Below, piece by piece: positions 26,505-34,920 of a stretch of DNA of 64,000 bases (its first letter is position 1; every line of letters starts with the position of its first letter). Location: the NCBI RefSeq assembly GCF_004684345.1, contig NZ_CP038469.1, positions 1,922,001 to 1,986,000 on the forward strand. The letters are read 5' to 3'. The notes beneath the pieces are model-generated. The model did not search any database. It was given only the letters and a program-made list of their open reading frames with translations, and was not told the DNA's origin. The DNA comes from Citrobacter tructae. Lineage in GTDB: Bacteria > Pseudomonadota > Gammaproteobacteria > Enterobacterales > Enterobacteriaceae. A program made the translations under genes and the position numbers.

Positions 26505-27305
26505 ATGAGACTGATCCCCCTGAATACCGCTGAACAAGTCGGCAAATGGGCTGCTCGCCATATCGTTAACCGTATCAATGCGTTCAAACCAACGGCAGAT
26601 CGTCCGTTCGTTCTGGGCCTGCCTACTGGCGGAACCCCACTGACAGCCTATAAAGCATTAGTCGAAATGCACAAAGCGGGCCAGGTTAGCTTCAAACATG
26701 TTGTCACGTTTAATATGGACGAGTATGTTGGCCTGCCGAAGGAACATCCGGAAAGCTACCACAGCTTCATGCATCGCAATTTCTTTGATCATGTTGATAT
26801 TCCAGCAAAAAACATCAACCTTCTCAATGGTAACGCGCCAGATATCGATGCAGAATGCCGTCAGTATGAAGAAAAAATCCGTTCTTACGGTAAAATCCAC
26901 CTGTTTATGGGTGGCGTCGGTAACGACGGGCACATCGCATTTAATGAACCGGCATCTTCTTTAGCCTCTCGTACGCGTATCAAAACGCTGACTCACGACA
27001 CTCGCGTTGCGAACTCTCGCTTCTTTGACGGTGACGTAAGCCAGGTGCCGAAATATGCGCTGACCGTTGGCGTGGGCACACTGCTGGATGCCGAAGAAGT
27101 AATGATTCTGGTGCTGGGCCACCAGAAAGCGCAGGCCCTGCAGGCTGCCGTTGAAGGTAACGTCAACCATATGTGGACCATCAGCTGCCTGCAACTGCAT
27201 CCAAAAGCCGTTGTGGTTTGCGATGAACCTTCCACGATGGAACTGAAAGTGAAGACGCTGAAATACTTTAACGAGTTAGAAGCAGAAAATATTAAAGGTC
27301 TGTAA
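26505..27305 (+). CDS. nagB: Glucosamine-6-phosphate deaminase
   Basis: Hexameric enzyme of 266 residues that converts glucosamine-6-phosphate to fructose-6-phosphate and ammonia. The catalytic residues are in FNMDEYVG (Asp72) and GGVGNDGHIAFNEP (Asp141, His143, Glu148). It is allosterically activated by N-acetylglucosamine-6-phosphate. The start MRLIPLNTAEQVGKWAARHI follows a GAGGTGAAG ribosome-binding site. It is the first gene of nagBAC-umpH. Confidence 0.98.
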   Translation: MRLIPLNTAEQVGKWAARHIVNRINAFKPTADRPFVLGLPTGGTPLTAYKALVEMHKAGQVSFKHVVTFNMDEYVGLPKEHPESYHSFMHRNFFDHVDIPAKNINLLNGNAPDIDAECRQYEEKIRSYGKIHLFMGGVGNDGHIAFNEPASSLASRTRIKTLTHDTRVANSRFFDGDVSQVPKYALTVGVGTLLDAEEVMILVLGHQKAQALQAAVEGNVNHMWTISCLQLHPKAVVVCDEPSTMELKVKTLKYFNELEAENIKGL

Positions 27306-27314
27306 TGATGTTTC

Positions 27315-27350
27315 CGCCCTGCCAAAAACGTTGCAGGGCGGCATTTTTTT
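27315..27350 (+). terminator. Stem-loop with T run between nagB and nagA
   Basis: CGCCCTGC-CAAAAACGTT-GCAGGGCG is followed by GCATTTTTTT. The 8-bp GC-rich stem and T run look like an intrinsic terminator inside the operon, 10 bp after nagB. It probably acts as a partial terminator or as a 3'-end protector that raises nagB over nagA. Confidence 0.7.
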
Positions 27351-27367
27351 GAAATCGGGGGGTCGGA

Positions 27368-28516
27368 ATGTATGCTTTAACCCAGGGCCGGATCTTTACC
27401 GGTCACGAAATTCTTGATGACCATGCGATTGTTGTCGCTGATGGCCTGATAGCCAGCGTTTGCCCACTGGCTGAATTACCGCCGGAGATTGAACAACGCT
27501 CACTGAATGGGGCTATTCTTTCCCCCGGTTTTATTGATGTGCAGCTAAACGGCTGCGGCGGCGTACAGTTCAACGATACAGCAGAAGCTGTGAGCGTTGA
27601 AACGCTGGAAATCATGCAGAAAGCCAATGAGAAATCGGGCTGCACTAACTACCTGCCAACGCTTATCACCACCAGCGATGACCTGATGAAACAAGGCGTT
27701 CGCGTCATGCGCGAATACCTGGCGAAACACCCGAACCAAGCATTAGGGCTTCATCTTGAAGGCCCGTGGCTAAATCTGGTGAAAAAAGGTACGCATAATC
27801 CTGGATTTGTCCGTCAGCCTGACGCTGCGCTGGTCGATTTCCTGTGCGATAATGCTGATGTGATCACCAAAGTCACGCTGGCACCGGAAATGGTCCCTGT
27901 CGACGTGATCACCCGACTGGTCAATGCTGGTATTGTGGTTTCTGCTGGTCACTCTAACGCGACGGTAAAAGAAGCCAAAATTGGCTTCCGCGCGGGCATT
28001 ACCTTTGCAACCCATCTGTTCAACGCCATGCCTTACATTACTGGCCGCGAACCGGGTCTGGCTGGCGCCATCCTTGATGAAGCCGATATTTATTGCGGTA
28101 TCATCGCCGATGGTTTGCATGTCGACTACGTTAACATCCGTAACGCCAAACGCCTGAAAGGTGACAAGCTGTGCCTGGTGACCGATGCAACTGCGCCGGC
28201 AGGTGCAAATATTGAACAGTTCATTTTCGCTGGTAAAACAATATACTACCGCAATGGACTGTGTGTGGATGAGAACGGTACCCTGAGCGGCTCGTCATTA
28301 ACCATGATTGAAGGCGTGCGTAATCTGGTTGAGCATTGCGGTATTGCACTGGACGAAGTGCTGCGCATGGCAACGCTCTACCCTGCTCGCGCAATCGGCG
28401 TCGAAAAGCAACTCGGCAGCATCGCCCCTGGCAAAATCGCTAACCTGACCGCGTTCACACACGACTTTAAAATTATCAAGACCATCGTTAATGGCAACGA
28501 GGTCGTTACAGAGTAA
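27368..28516 (+). CDS. nagA: N-acetylglucosamine-6-phosphate deacetylase
   Basis: Amidohydrolase-superfamily enzyme of 382 residues that removes acetate from GlcNAc-6-phosphate and so supplies NagB. It also controls the level of the NagC inducer. Metal and catalytic residues are in LHLEGPWLN (Glu131), VSAGHSNAT (His195), ATHLFNAM (His216) and LVTDATAPAG (Asp273). It is followed eight bases later by nagC. Confidence 0.98.
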   Translation: MYALTQGRIFTGHEILDDHAIVVADGLIASVCPLAELPPEIEQRSLNGAILSPGFIDVQLNGCGGVQFNDTAEAVSVETLEIMQKANEKSGCTNYLPTLITTSDDLMKQGVRVMREYLAKHPNQALGLHLEGPWLNLVKKGTHNPGFVRQPDAALVDFLCDNADVITKVTLAPEMVPVDVITRLVNAGIVVSAGHSNATVKEAKIGFRAGITFATHLFNAMPYITGREPGLAGAILDEADIYCGIIADGLHVDYVNIRNAKRLKGDKLCLVTDATAPAGANIEQFIFAGKTIYYRNGLCVDENGTLSGSSLTMIEGVRNLVEHCGIALDEVLRMATLYPARAIGVEKQLGSIAPGKIANLTAFTHDFKIIKTIVNGNEVVTE

Positions 28517-28524
28517 GAGAAAGT

Positions 28525-29745
28525 ATGACACCAGGCGGACAAGCTCAAATAGGTAATGTTGATCTCGTAAAACAGCTTAACAGCGCGGCAGTTTATCGCC
28601 TGATTGACCAGCATGGTCCAATATCGCGAATTCAGATTGCCGAGCAGAGCCAGCTTGCTCCCGCTAGCGTAACGAAAATTACGCGCCAGCTTATTGAACG
28701 CGGGCTGATCAAAGAAGTGGATCAGCAGGCCTCCACCGGGGGCCGCCGCGCTATCTCTATCGTTACCGAAACCCGCAATTTTCACGCTATTGGCGTGCGT
28801 CTGGGCCGTCACGACACCACGTTAACACTCTACGATATGAGCAGCAGAGCCGTCGCTGAAGAGCACTACCCTCTGCCTGAGCGCACCCAAGAAACACTGG
28901 AGCATGCGCTGCTCAATACCATTGCCACCTTTATTGACAGCTGTCAGCGGAAAATCCGAGAGCTGATTGCCATATCCGTCATTCTACCAGGACTGGTTGA
29001 CCCTGAAAGCGGCGTCATTCGCTATATGCCGCATATCCAGGTTGAAAACTGGGGTCTGGTCGACGCATTGGAAAAACGATTTCAGGTGACCTGCTTTGTC
29101 GGTCACGATATCCGTAGCCTGGCCCTCGCTGAGCACTATTTCGGGGCAAGTCAGGACTGCGAAGACTCCATTCTGGTGCGGGTGCACCGCGGGACCGGTG
29201 CCGGGATAATCTCCAATGGTCGCATTTTTATTGGCCGTAACGGCAACGTCGGTGAAATTGGTCACATTCAGGTAGAACCGCTGGGCGAACGCTGCCACTG
29301 CGGTAATTTTGGTTGTCTGGAAACCATAGCAGCCAACGCGTCCATCGAACATCGCGTCCAGAATTTACTCAAGCAGGGCTATCCGAGCCGACTCACGCTG
29401 GATGATTGCAATATCAAAACCATCTGTAAGGCCGCCAACAAAGGCGATAACCTGGCGTCAGAAGTCATTGAGCACGTAGGTCGCCATCTGGGTAAAACTA
29501 TCGCTATTGCCATCAACCTGTTTAACCCGCAAAAAATCGTTATTGCCGGTGAGATTACTGAGGCAGATAAGGTCCTGCTTCCGGCAATAGAAAGCTGCAT
29601 TAATGCCCAGGCATTGAAGGCGTTTCGCCACAATTTGCCCGTGGTTCGCTCCACGTTGGACCACCGTTCAGCCATTGGCGCATTTGCGCTGGTAAAACGC
29701 GCCATGCTCAACGGGACGTTATTGCAACATTTGCTGGAAAGCTAA
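28525..29745 (+). CDS. nagC: NagC, repressor of the amino-sugar regulon
   Basis: ROK-family transcription regulator of 406 residues. The N-terminal winged helix (about 15-80) contains ISRIQIAEQSQLAPASVTKI. The C-terminal ROK domain has the zinc-binding motif CHCGNFGCLE (about residues 257-266) and the sugar-binding EIGHI. It represses nagE-nagBAC and also affects chiP, and is released by GlcNAc-6-phosphate. It lies in the operon it controls. Confidence 0.98.
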   Translation: MTPGGQAQIGNVDLVKQLNSAAVYRLIDQHGPISRIQIAEQSQLAPASVTKITRQLIERGLIKEVDQQASTGGRRAISIVTETRNFHAIGVRLGRHDTTLTLYDMSSRAVAEEHYPLPERTQETLEHALLNTIATFIDSCQRKIRELIAISVILPGLVDPESGVIRYMPHIQVENWGLVDALEKRFQVTCFVGHDIRSLALAEHYFGASQDCEDSILVRVHRGTGAGIISNGRIFIGRNGNVGEIGHIQVEPLGERCHCGNFGCLETIAANASIEHRVQNLLKQGYPSRLTLDDCNIKTICKAANKGDNLASEVIEHVGRHLGKTIAIAINLFNPQKIVIAGEITEADKVLLPAIESCINAQALKAFRHNLPVVRSTLDHRSAIGAFALVKRAMLNGTLLQHLLES

Positions 29746-29749
29746 TACA

Positions 29750-29849
29750 CGTCATCCTTCAAGCTGCCTCTGCTCACCCCAGTCACTTACTTCAGTAAGT
29801 TCCAGGGGATTCTCAGATTTGCCGCCTTGATGCAACTCGAATGATTTAG
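29750..29849 (-). repeat. Interspersed intergenic repeat, copy 1
   Basis: A ~100-bp element filling most of the nagC-umpH gap. Read on the minus strand it starts CTAAATCATTCGAGTTGC, has an inner hairpin CTTACT-GA-AGTAAG next to CTGGGGTGAG, and ends CAGCTTGAAGGATGACG. Copies 2 (36376-36490) and 3 (59697-59808) share both ends and the core. No reading frame is present. I cannot give it a family name. Confidence 0.8.
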
Positions 29850-29897
29850 TGTATTTTGTGTATAGTAATGCCTTCTTTTTTTGATGTCGGATTGTCC

Positions 29898-30650
29898 ATG
29901 GCCATTAAGAATGTAATTTGTGATATCGACGGCGTGCTAATGCACGACAATGTTGCCGTACCGGGTGCGGCAGAATTTTTGACCGGCGTGCTGGAAAAAG
30001 GATTGCCGTTAGTCCTGCTGACTAACTACCCTTCGCAAACCGGTCAAGATCTGGCGAACCGCTTTGCCACTGCTGGTGTGAATGTTCCCGACAGCGTTTT
30101 TTATACCTCCGCCATGGCTACCGCCGATTTCCTGCGTCGCCAGGAAGGGAAAAAAGCCTACGTCGTCGGTGAAGGCGCACTGATACACGAACTGTACAAA
30201 GCGGGATTTACCATTACCGACGTTAACCCCGATTTTGTGATTGTTGGTGAGACGCGATCCTACAACTGGGACATGATGCATAAAGCGGCGTACTTTGTTG
30301 CCAATGGCGCACGTTTCATCGCCACCAACCCGGATACGCACGGTCGCGGCTTTTATCCTGCCTGCGGTGCGCTTTGCGCCGGTATTGAGAAAATCTCGGG
30401 CCGTAAGCCCTTTTACGTTGGTAAACCCAGCCCGTGGATTATTCGTGCGGCGCTCAACAAAATGCAGGCGCACTCAGAAGAGACCGTTATTGTTGGCGAT
30501 AACCTGCGTACCGATATACTGGCAGGCTTCCAGGCCGGCCTTGAAACCATTCTGGTATTGTCTGGCGTCTCAACGCTTGACGACATCGACAGCATGCCGT
30601 TCAGACCAAGCTGGATTTACCCGTCCGTTGCTGAGATAGATGTTATTTAA
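29898..30650 (+). CDS. umpH: UmpH (NagD), HAD-family nucleotide phosphatase
   Basis: HAD-superfamily phosphatase of 250 residues, known in E. coli to prefer UMP and other nucleoside monophosphates and to take part in pyrimidine overflow control. The nucleophile motif is CDIDGVLMHD (Asp9, Asp11), motif II is LLTNYPSQT, and the lysine/acidic motifs are KPSPWI and VGDNLRTDI. I chose ATG 29898 (MAIKNVICDID); the 14-codon extension upstream is not conserved. It lies downstream of nagC after the repeat element. Confidence 0.96.
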   Translation: MAIKNVICDIDGVLMHDNVAVPGAAEFLTGVLEKGLPLVLLTNYPSQTGQDLANRFATAGVNVPDSVFYTSAMATADFLRRQEGKKAYVVGEGALIHELYKAGFTITDVNPDFVIVGETRSYNWDMMHKAAYFVANGARFIATNPDTHGRGFYPACGALCAGIEKISGRKPFYVGKPSPWIIRAALNKMQAHSEETVIVGDNLRTDILAGFQAGLETILVLSGVSTLDDIDSMPFRPSWIYPSVAEIDVI

Positions 30651-30657
30651 GCAACGC

Positions 30658-30693
30658 TGTGCCGGATAACCATAAGAACGCGTTAGCCGGCAC
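30658..30693. repeat. REP-like palindrome after umpH
   Basis: GTGCCGGATAAC and GTTAGCCGGCAC form an imperfect inverted repeat around a short loop, resembling REP/BIME units (GCCGGAT...). It lies 8 bp after the umpH stop and may act as a 3'-end stabiliser or gyrase site. Confidence 0.55.
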
Positions 30694-30903
30694 GCAAAAT
30701 TACCTTATCTAATAAAATCGCCATTTCACTGACAATTCATCAATAAATACGTTCATTACGTAATCTTTTTTCATCATTCAATAATCATCATTGAGTTTTT
30801 TCTTTTTCGCCCACCAAACACCTTGCGCCTCCTGCGGCTTTGCGGCATTTTCTTTATTAAGCAAATATAAAAAGCATCACGCAACAGGTTAACGGAGAAG
30901 GTT

Positions 30904-32568
30904 ATGTGTTCTATTTTTGGCGTATTCGATATTAAAACAGACGCAGTTGAGCTGCGTAAAAAAGCCCTGGAACTGTCTCGTCTGATGCGCCATCGCGGTC
31001 CGGACTGGTCGGGTATTTACGCCAGTGATAACGCGATTCTGGCACATGAACGTCTGTCCATTGTCGACGTCAACGCCGGAGCTCAACCGCTGTACAACGT
31101 GAAAAAGACACATATTCTGGCGGTCAACGGCGAGATTTATAACCATCAGGCATTGCGCGCTGAATACGGCGATCGCTATCAGTTCCAGACCGGTTCCGAC
31201 TGCGAAGTTATCCTCGCGCTGTACCAGGAAAAAGGTCCAGAATTCCTCGACTCCCTGCAAGGGATGTTTGCCTTCGCACTGTACGACAGCGAACAGGATG
31301 CGTATTTGATCGGCCGCGATCATATCGGGATCATCCCGCTGTACATGGGACATGACGAACACGGCAACTTGTACGTGGCATCTGAAATGAAAGCGCTGGT
31401 TCCGGTTTGCCGCACGATTAAAGAATTCCCGGCCGGTAGCTATCTGTGGAGCAAAGACGGGGAAATCCGACAGTACTATCAGCGCGACTGGTTCGAATAC
31501 GATGCCGTAAAAGACAACGTGACGGATAAAAACGAACTGCGTCAGGCACTGGAAGACGCGGTTAAAAGTCACCTGATGTCAGACGTTCCTTACGGTGTAC
31601 TGCTGTCTGGTGGCCTGGACTCCTCGGTGATTTCCGCCATCACAAAAAAATACGCGGCGCGCCGTGTTGAAGATCAAGAGCGCAGTGAAGCCTGGTGGCC
31701 GCAACTGCACTCCTTCGCTGTAGGCCTGAAAGGCGCACCAGATCTAAAAGCCGCTCAGGAAGTCGCTAACCACCTTGGCACCGTACACCATGAGATCCAT
31801 TTCACTGTACAGGAAGGCCTGGATGCGATCCGCGATGTGATTTATCACATTGAAACCTATGATGTAACTACCATTCGCGCCTCAACACCGATGTACTTAA
31901 TGTCACGTAAAATTAAAGCGATGGGCATTAAAATGGTGCTATCAGGCGAAGGTTCCGACGAAGTGTTTGGCGGCTACCTTTATTTCCACAAAGCACCTGA
32001 TGCAAAAGAACTACACGAAGAAACGGTACGTAAACTGCAGGCGCTGCATATGTTCGACTGCGCCCGCGCTAACAAGGCCATGTCAGCCTGGGGTGTTGAA
32101 GCCCGCGTTCCTTTCCTTGATAAGAAATTCCTTGATGTGGCGATGCGCATCAACCCGCAGGATAAAATGTGCGGTAACGGGAAAATGGAAAAACACGTGC
32201 TGCGCGAATGTTTTGAATCCTACTTGCCGGCCAGCATTGCGTGGCGTCAGAAAGAACAGTTCTCTGATGGTGTCGGTTATAGCTGGATTGACACATTAAA
32301 AGAAGTAGCGGCAGAGCACGTTTCCGACCAACAACTGGAAACCGCCAGCTTCCGCTTCCCGTACAACACGCCGTCATCTAAAGAGGCGTATTTGTACCGT
32401 GAGATTTTCGAAGAACTGTTCCCGGTTGCCAGCGCCGCCGAATGTGTTCCGGGCGGCCCGTCCGTCGCCTGTTCTTCTGCCAAAGCCATTGAATGGGATG
32501 AAGCGTTCAAAACCATGAACGATCCCTCAGGCCGTGCGGTTGGGGTGCACCAATCGGCTTATAAGTAA
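30904..32568 (+). CDS. asnB: Asparagine synthetase B, glutamine-hydrolysing
   Basis: Enzyme of 554 residues that makes asparagine from aspartate, ATP and glutamine. The N-terminal class II glutaminase domain begins with the catalytic Cys1 after Met removal (MCSIFGVFD). The synthetase domain has the PP-loop LLSGGLDSSVIS (about 230-241). The family's internal motif SGEGSDEVFGGY is present. It is a single-gene unit with its own terminator. Confidence 0.98.
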   Translation: MCSIFGVFDIKTDAVELRKKALELSRLMRHRGPDWSGIYASDNAILAHERLSIVDVNAGAQPLYNVKKTHILAVNGEIYNHQALRAEYGDRYQFQTGSDCEVILALYQEKGPEFLDSLQGMFAFALYDSEQDAYLIGRDHIGIIPLYMGHDEHGNLYVASEMKALVPVCRTIKEFPAGSYLWSKDGEIRQYYQRDWFEYDAVKDNVTDKNELRQALEDAVKSHLMSDVPYGVLLSGGLDSSVISAITKKYAARRVEDQERSEAWWPQLHSFAVGLKGAPDLKAAQEVANHLGTVHHEIHFTVQEGLDAIRDVIYHIETYDVTTIRASTPMYLMSRKIKAMGIKMVLSGEGSDEVFGGYLYFHKAPDAKELHEETVRKLQALHMFDCARANKAMSAWGVEARVPFLDKKFLDVAMRINPQDKMCGNGKMEKHVLRECFESYLPASIAWRQKEQFSDGVGYSWIDTLKEVAAEHVSDQQLETASFRFPYNTPSSKEAYLYREIFEELFPVASAAECVPGGPSVACSSAKAIEWDEAFKTMNDPSGRAVGVHQSAYK

Positions 32569-32581
32569 GCCAATCATCCGC

Positions 32582-32608
32582 AAAGAGCCCTACGGGGCTC
32601 TTTTTTTA
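32582..32608 (+). terminator. asnB terminator
   Basis: AAAGAGCCC-TAC-GGGGCTCTTTTTTT: an 8-9-bp stem with a T run, 13 bp after the asnB stop. Confidence 0.92.
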
Positions 32609-32723
32609 TATCGATTTAACGCGCGGAAAAACAATTAATAACTAATAATTGCCGAATATTGCGCCATGCTGTTCGCAACCTAACCAAACAATCACATTCC
32701 AGCTATTTTCAATGAAAAAGGGG

Positions 32724-32752
32724 TTGACGCTTCAAGGCTCAATACGCATAAT
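32724..32752 (+). promoter_or_regulatory. Promoter of the tRNA operon
   Basis: TTGACG and CATAAT are separated by exactly 17 bp, a strong sigma-70 promoter. The following GC-rich discriminator GCGCCCCGC is the mark of promoters under stringent (ppGpp) control. The first tRNA begins 39 bp further on. Confidence 0.85.
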
Positions 32753-32791
32753 GCGCCCCGCAACGCCGATAAGGTAACGCGAAAAAAAGAT

Positions 32792-32868
32792 GGCTACGTA
32801 GCTCAGTTGGTTAGAGCACATCACTCATAATGATGGGGTCACAGGTTCGAATCCCGTCGTAGCCACCA
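32792..32868 (+). tRNA. metT: tRNA-Met (CAT), elongator
   Basis: 77 nt with encoded CCA. The acceptor arms GGCTACG/CGTAGCC pair fully, the anticodon loop reads CTCATAA (CAT), and the T arm has GGTTCGAATCC. Identical to the copy at 33192. First gene of the array that in E. coli is metT-leuW-glnU-glnW-metU-glnV-glnX. Confidence 0.97.
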
Positions 32869-32876
32869 TCTTTTTT

Positions 32877-32961
32877 GCGGGAGTGGCGAAATTGGTAGAC
32901 GCACCAGATTTAGGTTCTGGCGCCGCAAGGTGTGCGAGTTCAAGTCTCGCCTCCCGCACCA
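32877..32961 (+). tRNA. leuW: tRNA-Leu (TAG)
   Basis: 85 nt with a long variable arm typical of leucine tRNAs and encoded CCA. Acceptor arms GCGGGAG/CTCCCGC. The anticodon stem is CCAGA/TCTGG around TTTAGGT, giving TAG. Confidence 0.97.
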
Positions 32962-32984
32962 TTCACCCGTAAGCGTTGCACGGA

Positions 32985-33059
32985 TGGGGTATCGCCAAGC
33001 GGTAAGGCACCGGTTTTTGATACCGGCATTCCCTGGTTCGAATCCAGGTACCCCAGCCA
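32985..33059 (+). tRNA. glnU: tRNA-Gln (TTG)
   Basis: 75 nt with encoded CCA. Acceptor arms TGGGGTA/TACCCCA begin with the U1-A72 pair known for glutamine tRNAs. The anticodon is TTG. Identical to the copy at 33096. Confidence 0.97.
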
Positions 33060-33095
33060 TATTTCTTCGATATAGCGGTTCACCGCAACGGTCAT

Positions 33096-33170
33096 TGGGG
33101 TATCGCCAAGCGGTAAGGCACCGGTTTTTGATACCGGCATTCCCTGGTTCGAATCCAGGTACCCCAGCCA
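33096..33170 (+). tRNA. glnW: tRNA-Gln (TTG)
   Basis: 75 nt, identical in sequence to the tRNA at 32985 (glnU). It is separated from it by a 36-bp spacer. Confidence 0.97.
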
Positions 33171-33191
33171 TCGAAGAATATGATAGTATTT

Positions 33192-33268
33192 GGCTACGTA
33201 GCTCAGTTGGTTAGAGCACATCACTCATAATGATGGGGTCACAGGTTCGAATCCCGTCGTAGCCACCA
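33192..33268 (+). tRNA. metU: tRNA-Met (CAT), elongator
   Basis: 77 nt, identical to the tRNA at 32792 (metT). Confidence 0.97.
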
Positions 33269-33311
33269 TATTAAGGACGTATCGACTCGTTCGGTAAATC
33301 CAAAAAATTGT

Positions 33312-33386
33312 TGGGGTATCGCCAAGCGGTAAGGCTCTGGTTTCTGATACCAGCATTCCGAGGTTCGAATCCTCGTACCCCAGCCA
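33312..33386 (+). tRNA. glnV: tRNA-Gln (CTG)
   Basis: 75 nt with encoded CCA. The anticodon arm CTGG-TTTCTGATA-CCAG gives CTG. This is the gene whose anticodon mutation gives the supE amber suppressor in E. coli; here it is wild type. Confidence 0.97.
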
Positions 33387-33422
33387 ATTTCAAAAAGTCA
33401 TTCACTCTGTGGGTGCACCCGT

Positions 33423-33497
33423 TGGGGTATCGCCAAGCGGTAAGGCTCTGGTTTCTGATACCAGCATTCCGAGGTTCGAATCCTCGTACCCCAGCCA
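33423..33497 (+). tRNA. glnX: tRNA-Gln (CTG)
   Basis: 75 nt, identical to the tRNA at 33312. Last tRNA of the array, followed by a terminator. Confidence 0.97.
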
Positions 33498-33503
33498 TTT
33501 TAG

Positions 33504-33528
33504 AAAAGCTCGCTTCGGCGAGCTTTTT
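33504..33528 (+). terminator. tRNA operon terminator
   Basis: AAAAGCTCGC-TTC-GGCGAGCTTTTT: an 8-bp stem with a UUCG-type loop and T run just after the last tRNA. Confidence 0.92.
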
Positions 33529-33545
33529 ACTTTTCTGAATTTATT

Positions 33546-33594
33546 GCCTGATGGCGCCACACTTATCAGGCCTACGAAGCTCTCTGTAGGCCTG
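33546..33594. repeat. BIME-type pair of REP palindromes
   Basis: GCCTGAT...ATCAGGC is followed by GGCCTAC...GTAGGCC, two adjacent inverted repeats typical of bacterial interspersed mosaic elements. It sits between the convergent tRNA operon and ubiF. Confidence 0.75.
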
Positions 33595-33600
33595 TCTGAA

Positions 33601-34776
33601 TTACAACCCTAGCGCATACTTGAGCGCCTGACGTTTCAGCACGCCAGCACGCTCGGCCGCCATCAACCCAATATTACGCATAATACGCAGCGGCTGCAGG
33701 TTGTTGCTGAATCCGGCGTAGAACAAATCCATCCCACTTTGCATGATGAAGTTATCGGTCATACGACGCGTTTGATAGCGCTTCAGTACCCGTTGGCTGG
33801 CCCACGCCTCACCATAGCTGCGGGCGCTCACCAGAACATCAATCAGCGCATCAACATCACGGTATCCCAGATTCACCCCCTGCCCGGCCAGCGGATGAAT
33901 AGTGTGCGCGGCGTCGCCCACCAGCGCCAACCCTGGCTGCACGTACTGCAACGCGTGGCGGCGAGTAAGAGGGAAAGCGCCAGCAGCAACAGGCGTGACG
34001 TGACCCAGGCGTGAAGGGAAATATTTTGCGATCTCCGCCTGGAGTTGAGCCATATCGAGACTTTGCAACTGGCGGATACGAGCCGGAGAGTCATACCACA
34101 CCAGCGAAGCCCAGTTATCGAACAGTGGTAAAAACGCACGCGGCCCGTCAGGGGTAAACTGCTGCCAAGTGCTGTCCCCCGGCGAATTCTCGCATTGTAC
34201 GGTAATCAGCATACAGGATTGCGCGTACTGCCAGGCATGGATGCCAATGCCGGCCATTTGACGAACCTGAGAATTCGCGCCATCGGCACCAATCACCAAT
34301 TTTGCGGTTATCTTCTCACCACCCGCTAATTCGAGTTCGTGCCGGTCATTATGTTGATGCAGGGAAATCAGTGATGCCGGCACGCGCAGGGCCACTTTAG
34401 GATGAGCTTCCAGCGCCTGCCACAACGCCTGCTGCAGGACGTTGTTTTCTACCATATAGCCCAGCAATGGCAGCTTTAGCTCAGCGGCATCAAACACCAC
34501 GTGGGCATTTTCCCACTCCCAGGTCTCCAGACGACGATACGGATGAGTGCGCATGCCCTGCACCGCATCCCAGACGCCCAGCCCTTTCAGCAACGATGCA
34601 GAGGCAGAGCTAATGGCCGAAATACGGATATCAGGCTGGCTGTCAGCCACAAACGGCGCAGGTGCGGCATGCTCAATCACCGTCACCGCAAATCCATGTT
34701 GCGCCAGCCCAAGCGCCAGCGCGCCGCCGACCATCCCCCCGCCGACAATGGCAACTTCCGTTGGTTGATTTGTCAT
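33601..34776 (-). CDS. ubiF: UbiF, ubiquinone C6-hydroxylase
   Basis: FAD-dependent monooxygenase of 391 residues that hydroxylates 2-octaprenyl-3-methyl-6-methoxy-1,4-benzoquinol in ubiquinone synthesis. The FAD motifs are VAIVGGGMVGGALALGLAQ (about 8-26), VIGADGANSQVR and GDAAHTIHPLAGQGVNLGYRD. I chose ATG 34776 (MTNQPTEVAIV), as in E. coli; an ATG two codons upstream (34782) is equally in frame. It diverges from miaB. Confidence 0.96.
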   Translation of the reverse strand: MTNQPTEVAIVGGGMVGGALALGLAQHGFAVTVIEHAAPAPFVADSQPDIRISAISSASASLLKGLGVWDAVQGMRTHPYRRLETWEWENAHVVFDAAELKLPLLGYMVENNVLQQALWQALEAHPKVALRVPASLISLHQHNDRHELELAGGEKITAKLVIGADGANSQVRQMAGIGIHAWQYAQSCMLITVQCENSPGDSTWQQFTPDGPRAFLPLFDNWASLVWYDSPARIRQLQSLDMAQLQAEIAKYFPSRLGHVTPVAAGAFPLTRRHALQYVQPGLALVGDAAHTIHPLAGQGVNLGYRDVDALIDVLVSARSYGEAWASQRVLKRYQTRRMTDNFIMQSGMDLFYAGFSNNLQPLRIMRNIGLMAAERAGVLKRQALKYALGL

Positions 34777-34920
34777 GGTCAATCATCCTGTTACATGTAT
34801 TGTGTAAGTTTACAGGATTTTTACCCCTTGAGGCTGACATCCGTCATACTGGTCACAACCGCGCCAACGCAGTACACTATGCGCCCTGCATTTCAGCCAC
34901 AATTTCGCAAGAGCAAGTCG

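Noticed and set aside
32839..33171. Protein-like frames with internal repeats (MAGVPGFEPGNAGIKN type) in the tRNA region
   Set aside because: They are translations of the repeated tRNA-Gln genes. Such spurious proteins are common annotation errors.
32792..33497. Regularly spaced repeats that could suggest a CRISPR array
   Set aside because: The repeats are 75-85-nt tRNA genes with full cloverleaf structure; no cas genes are present.
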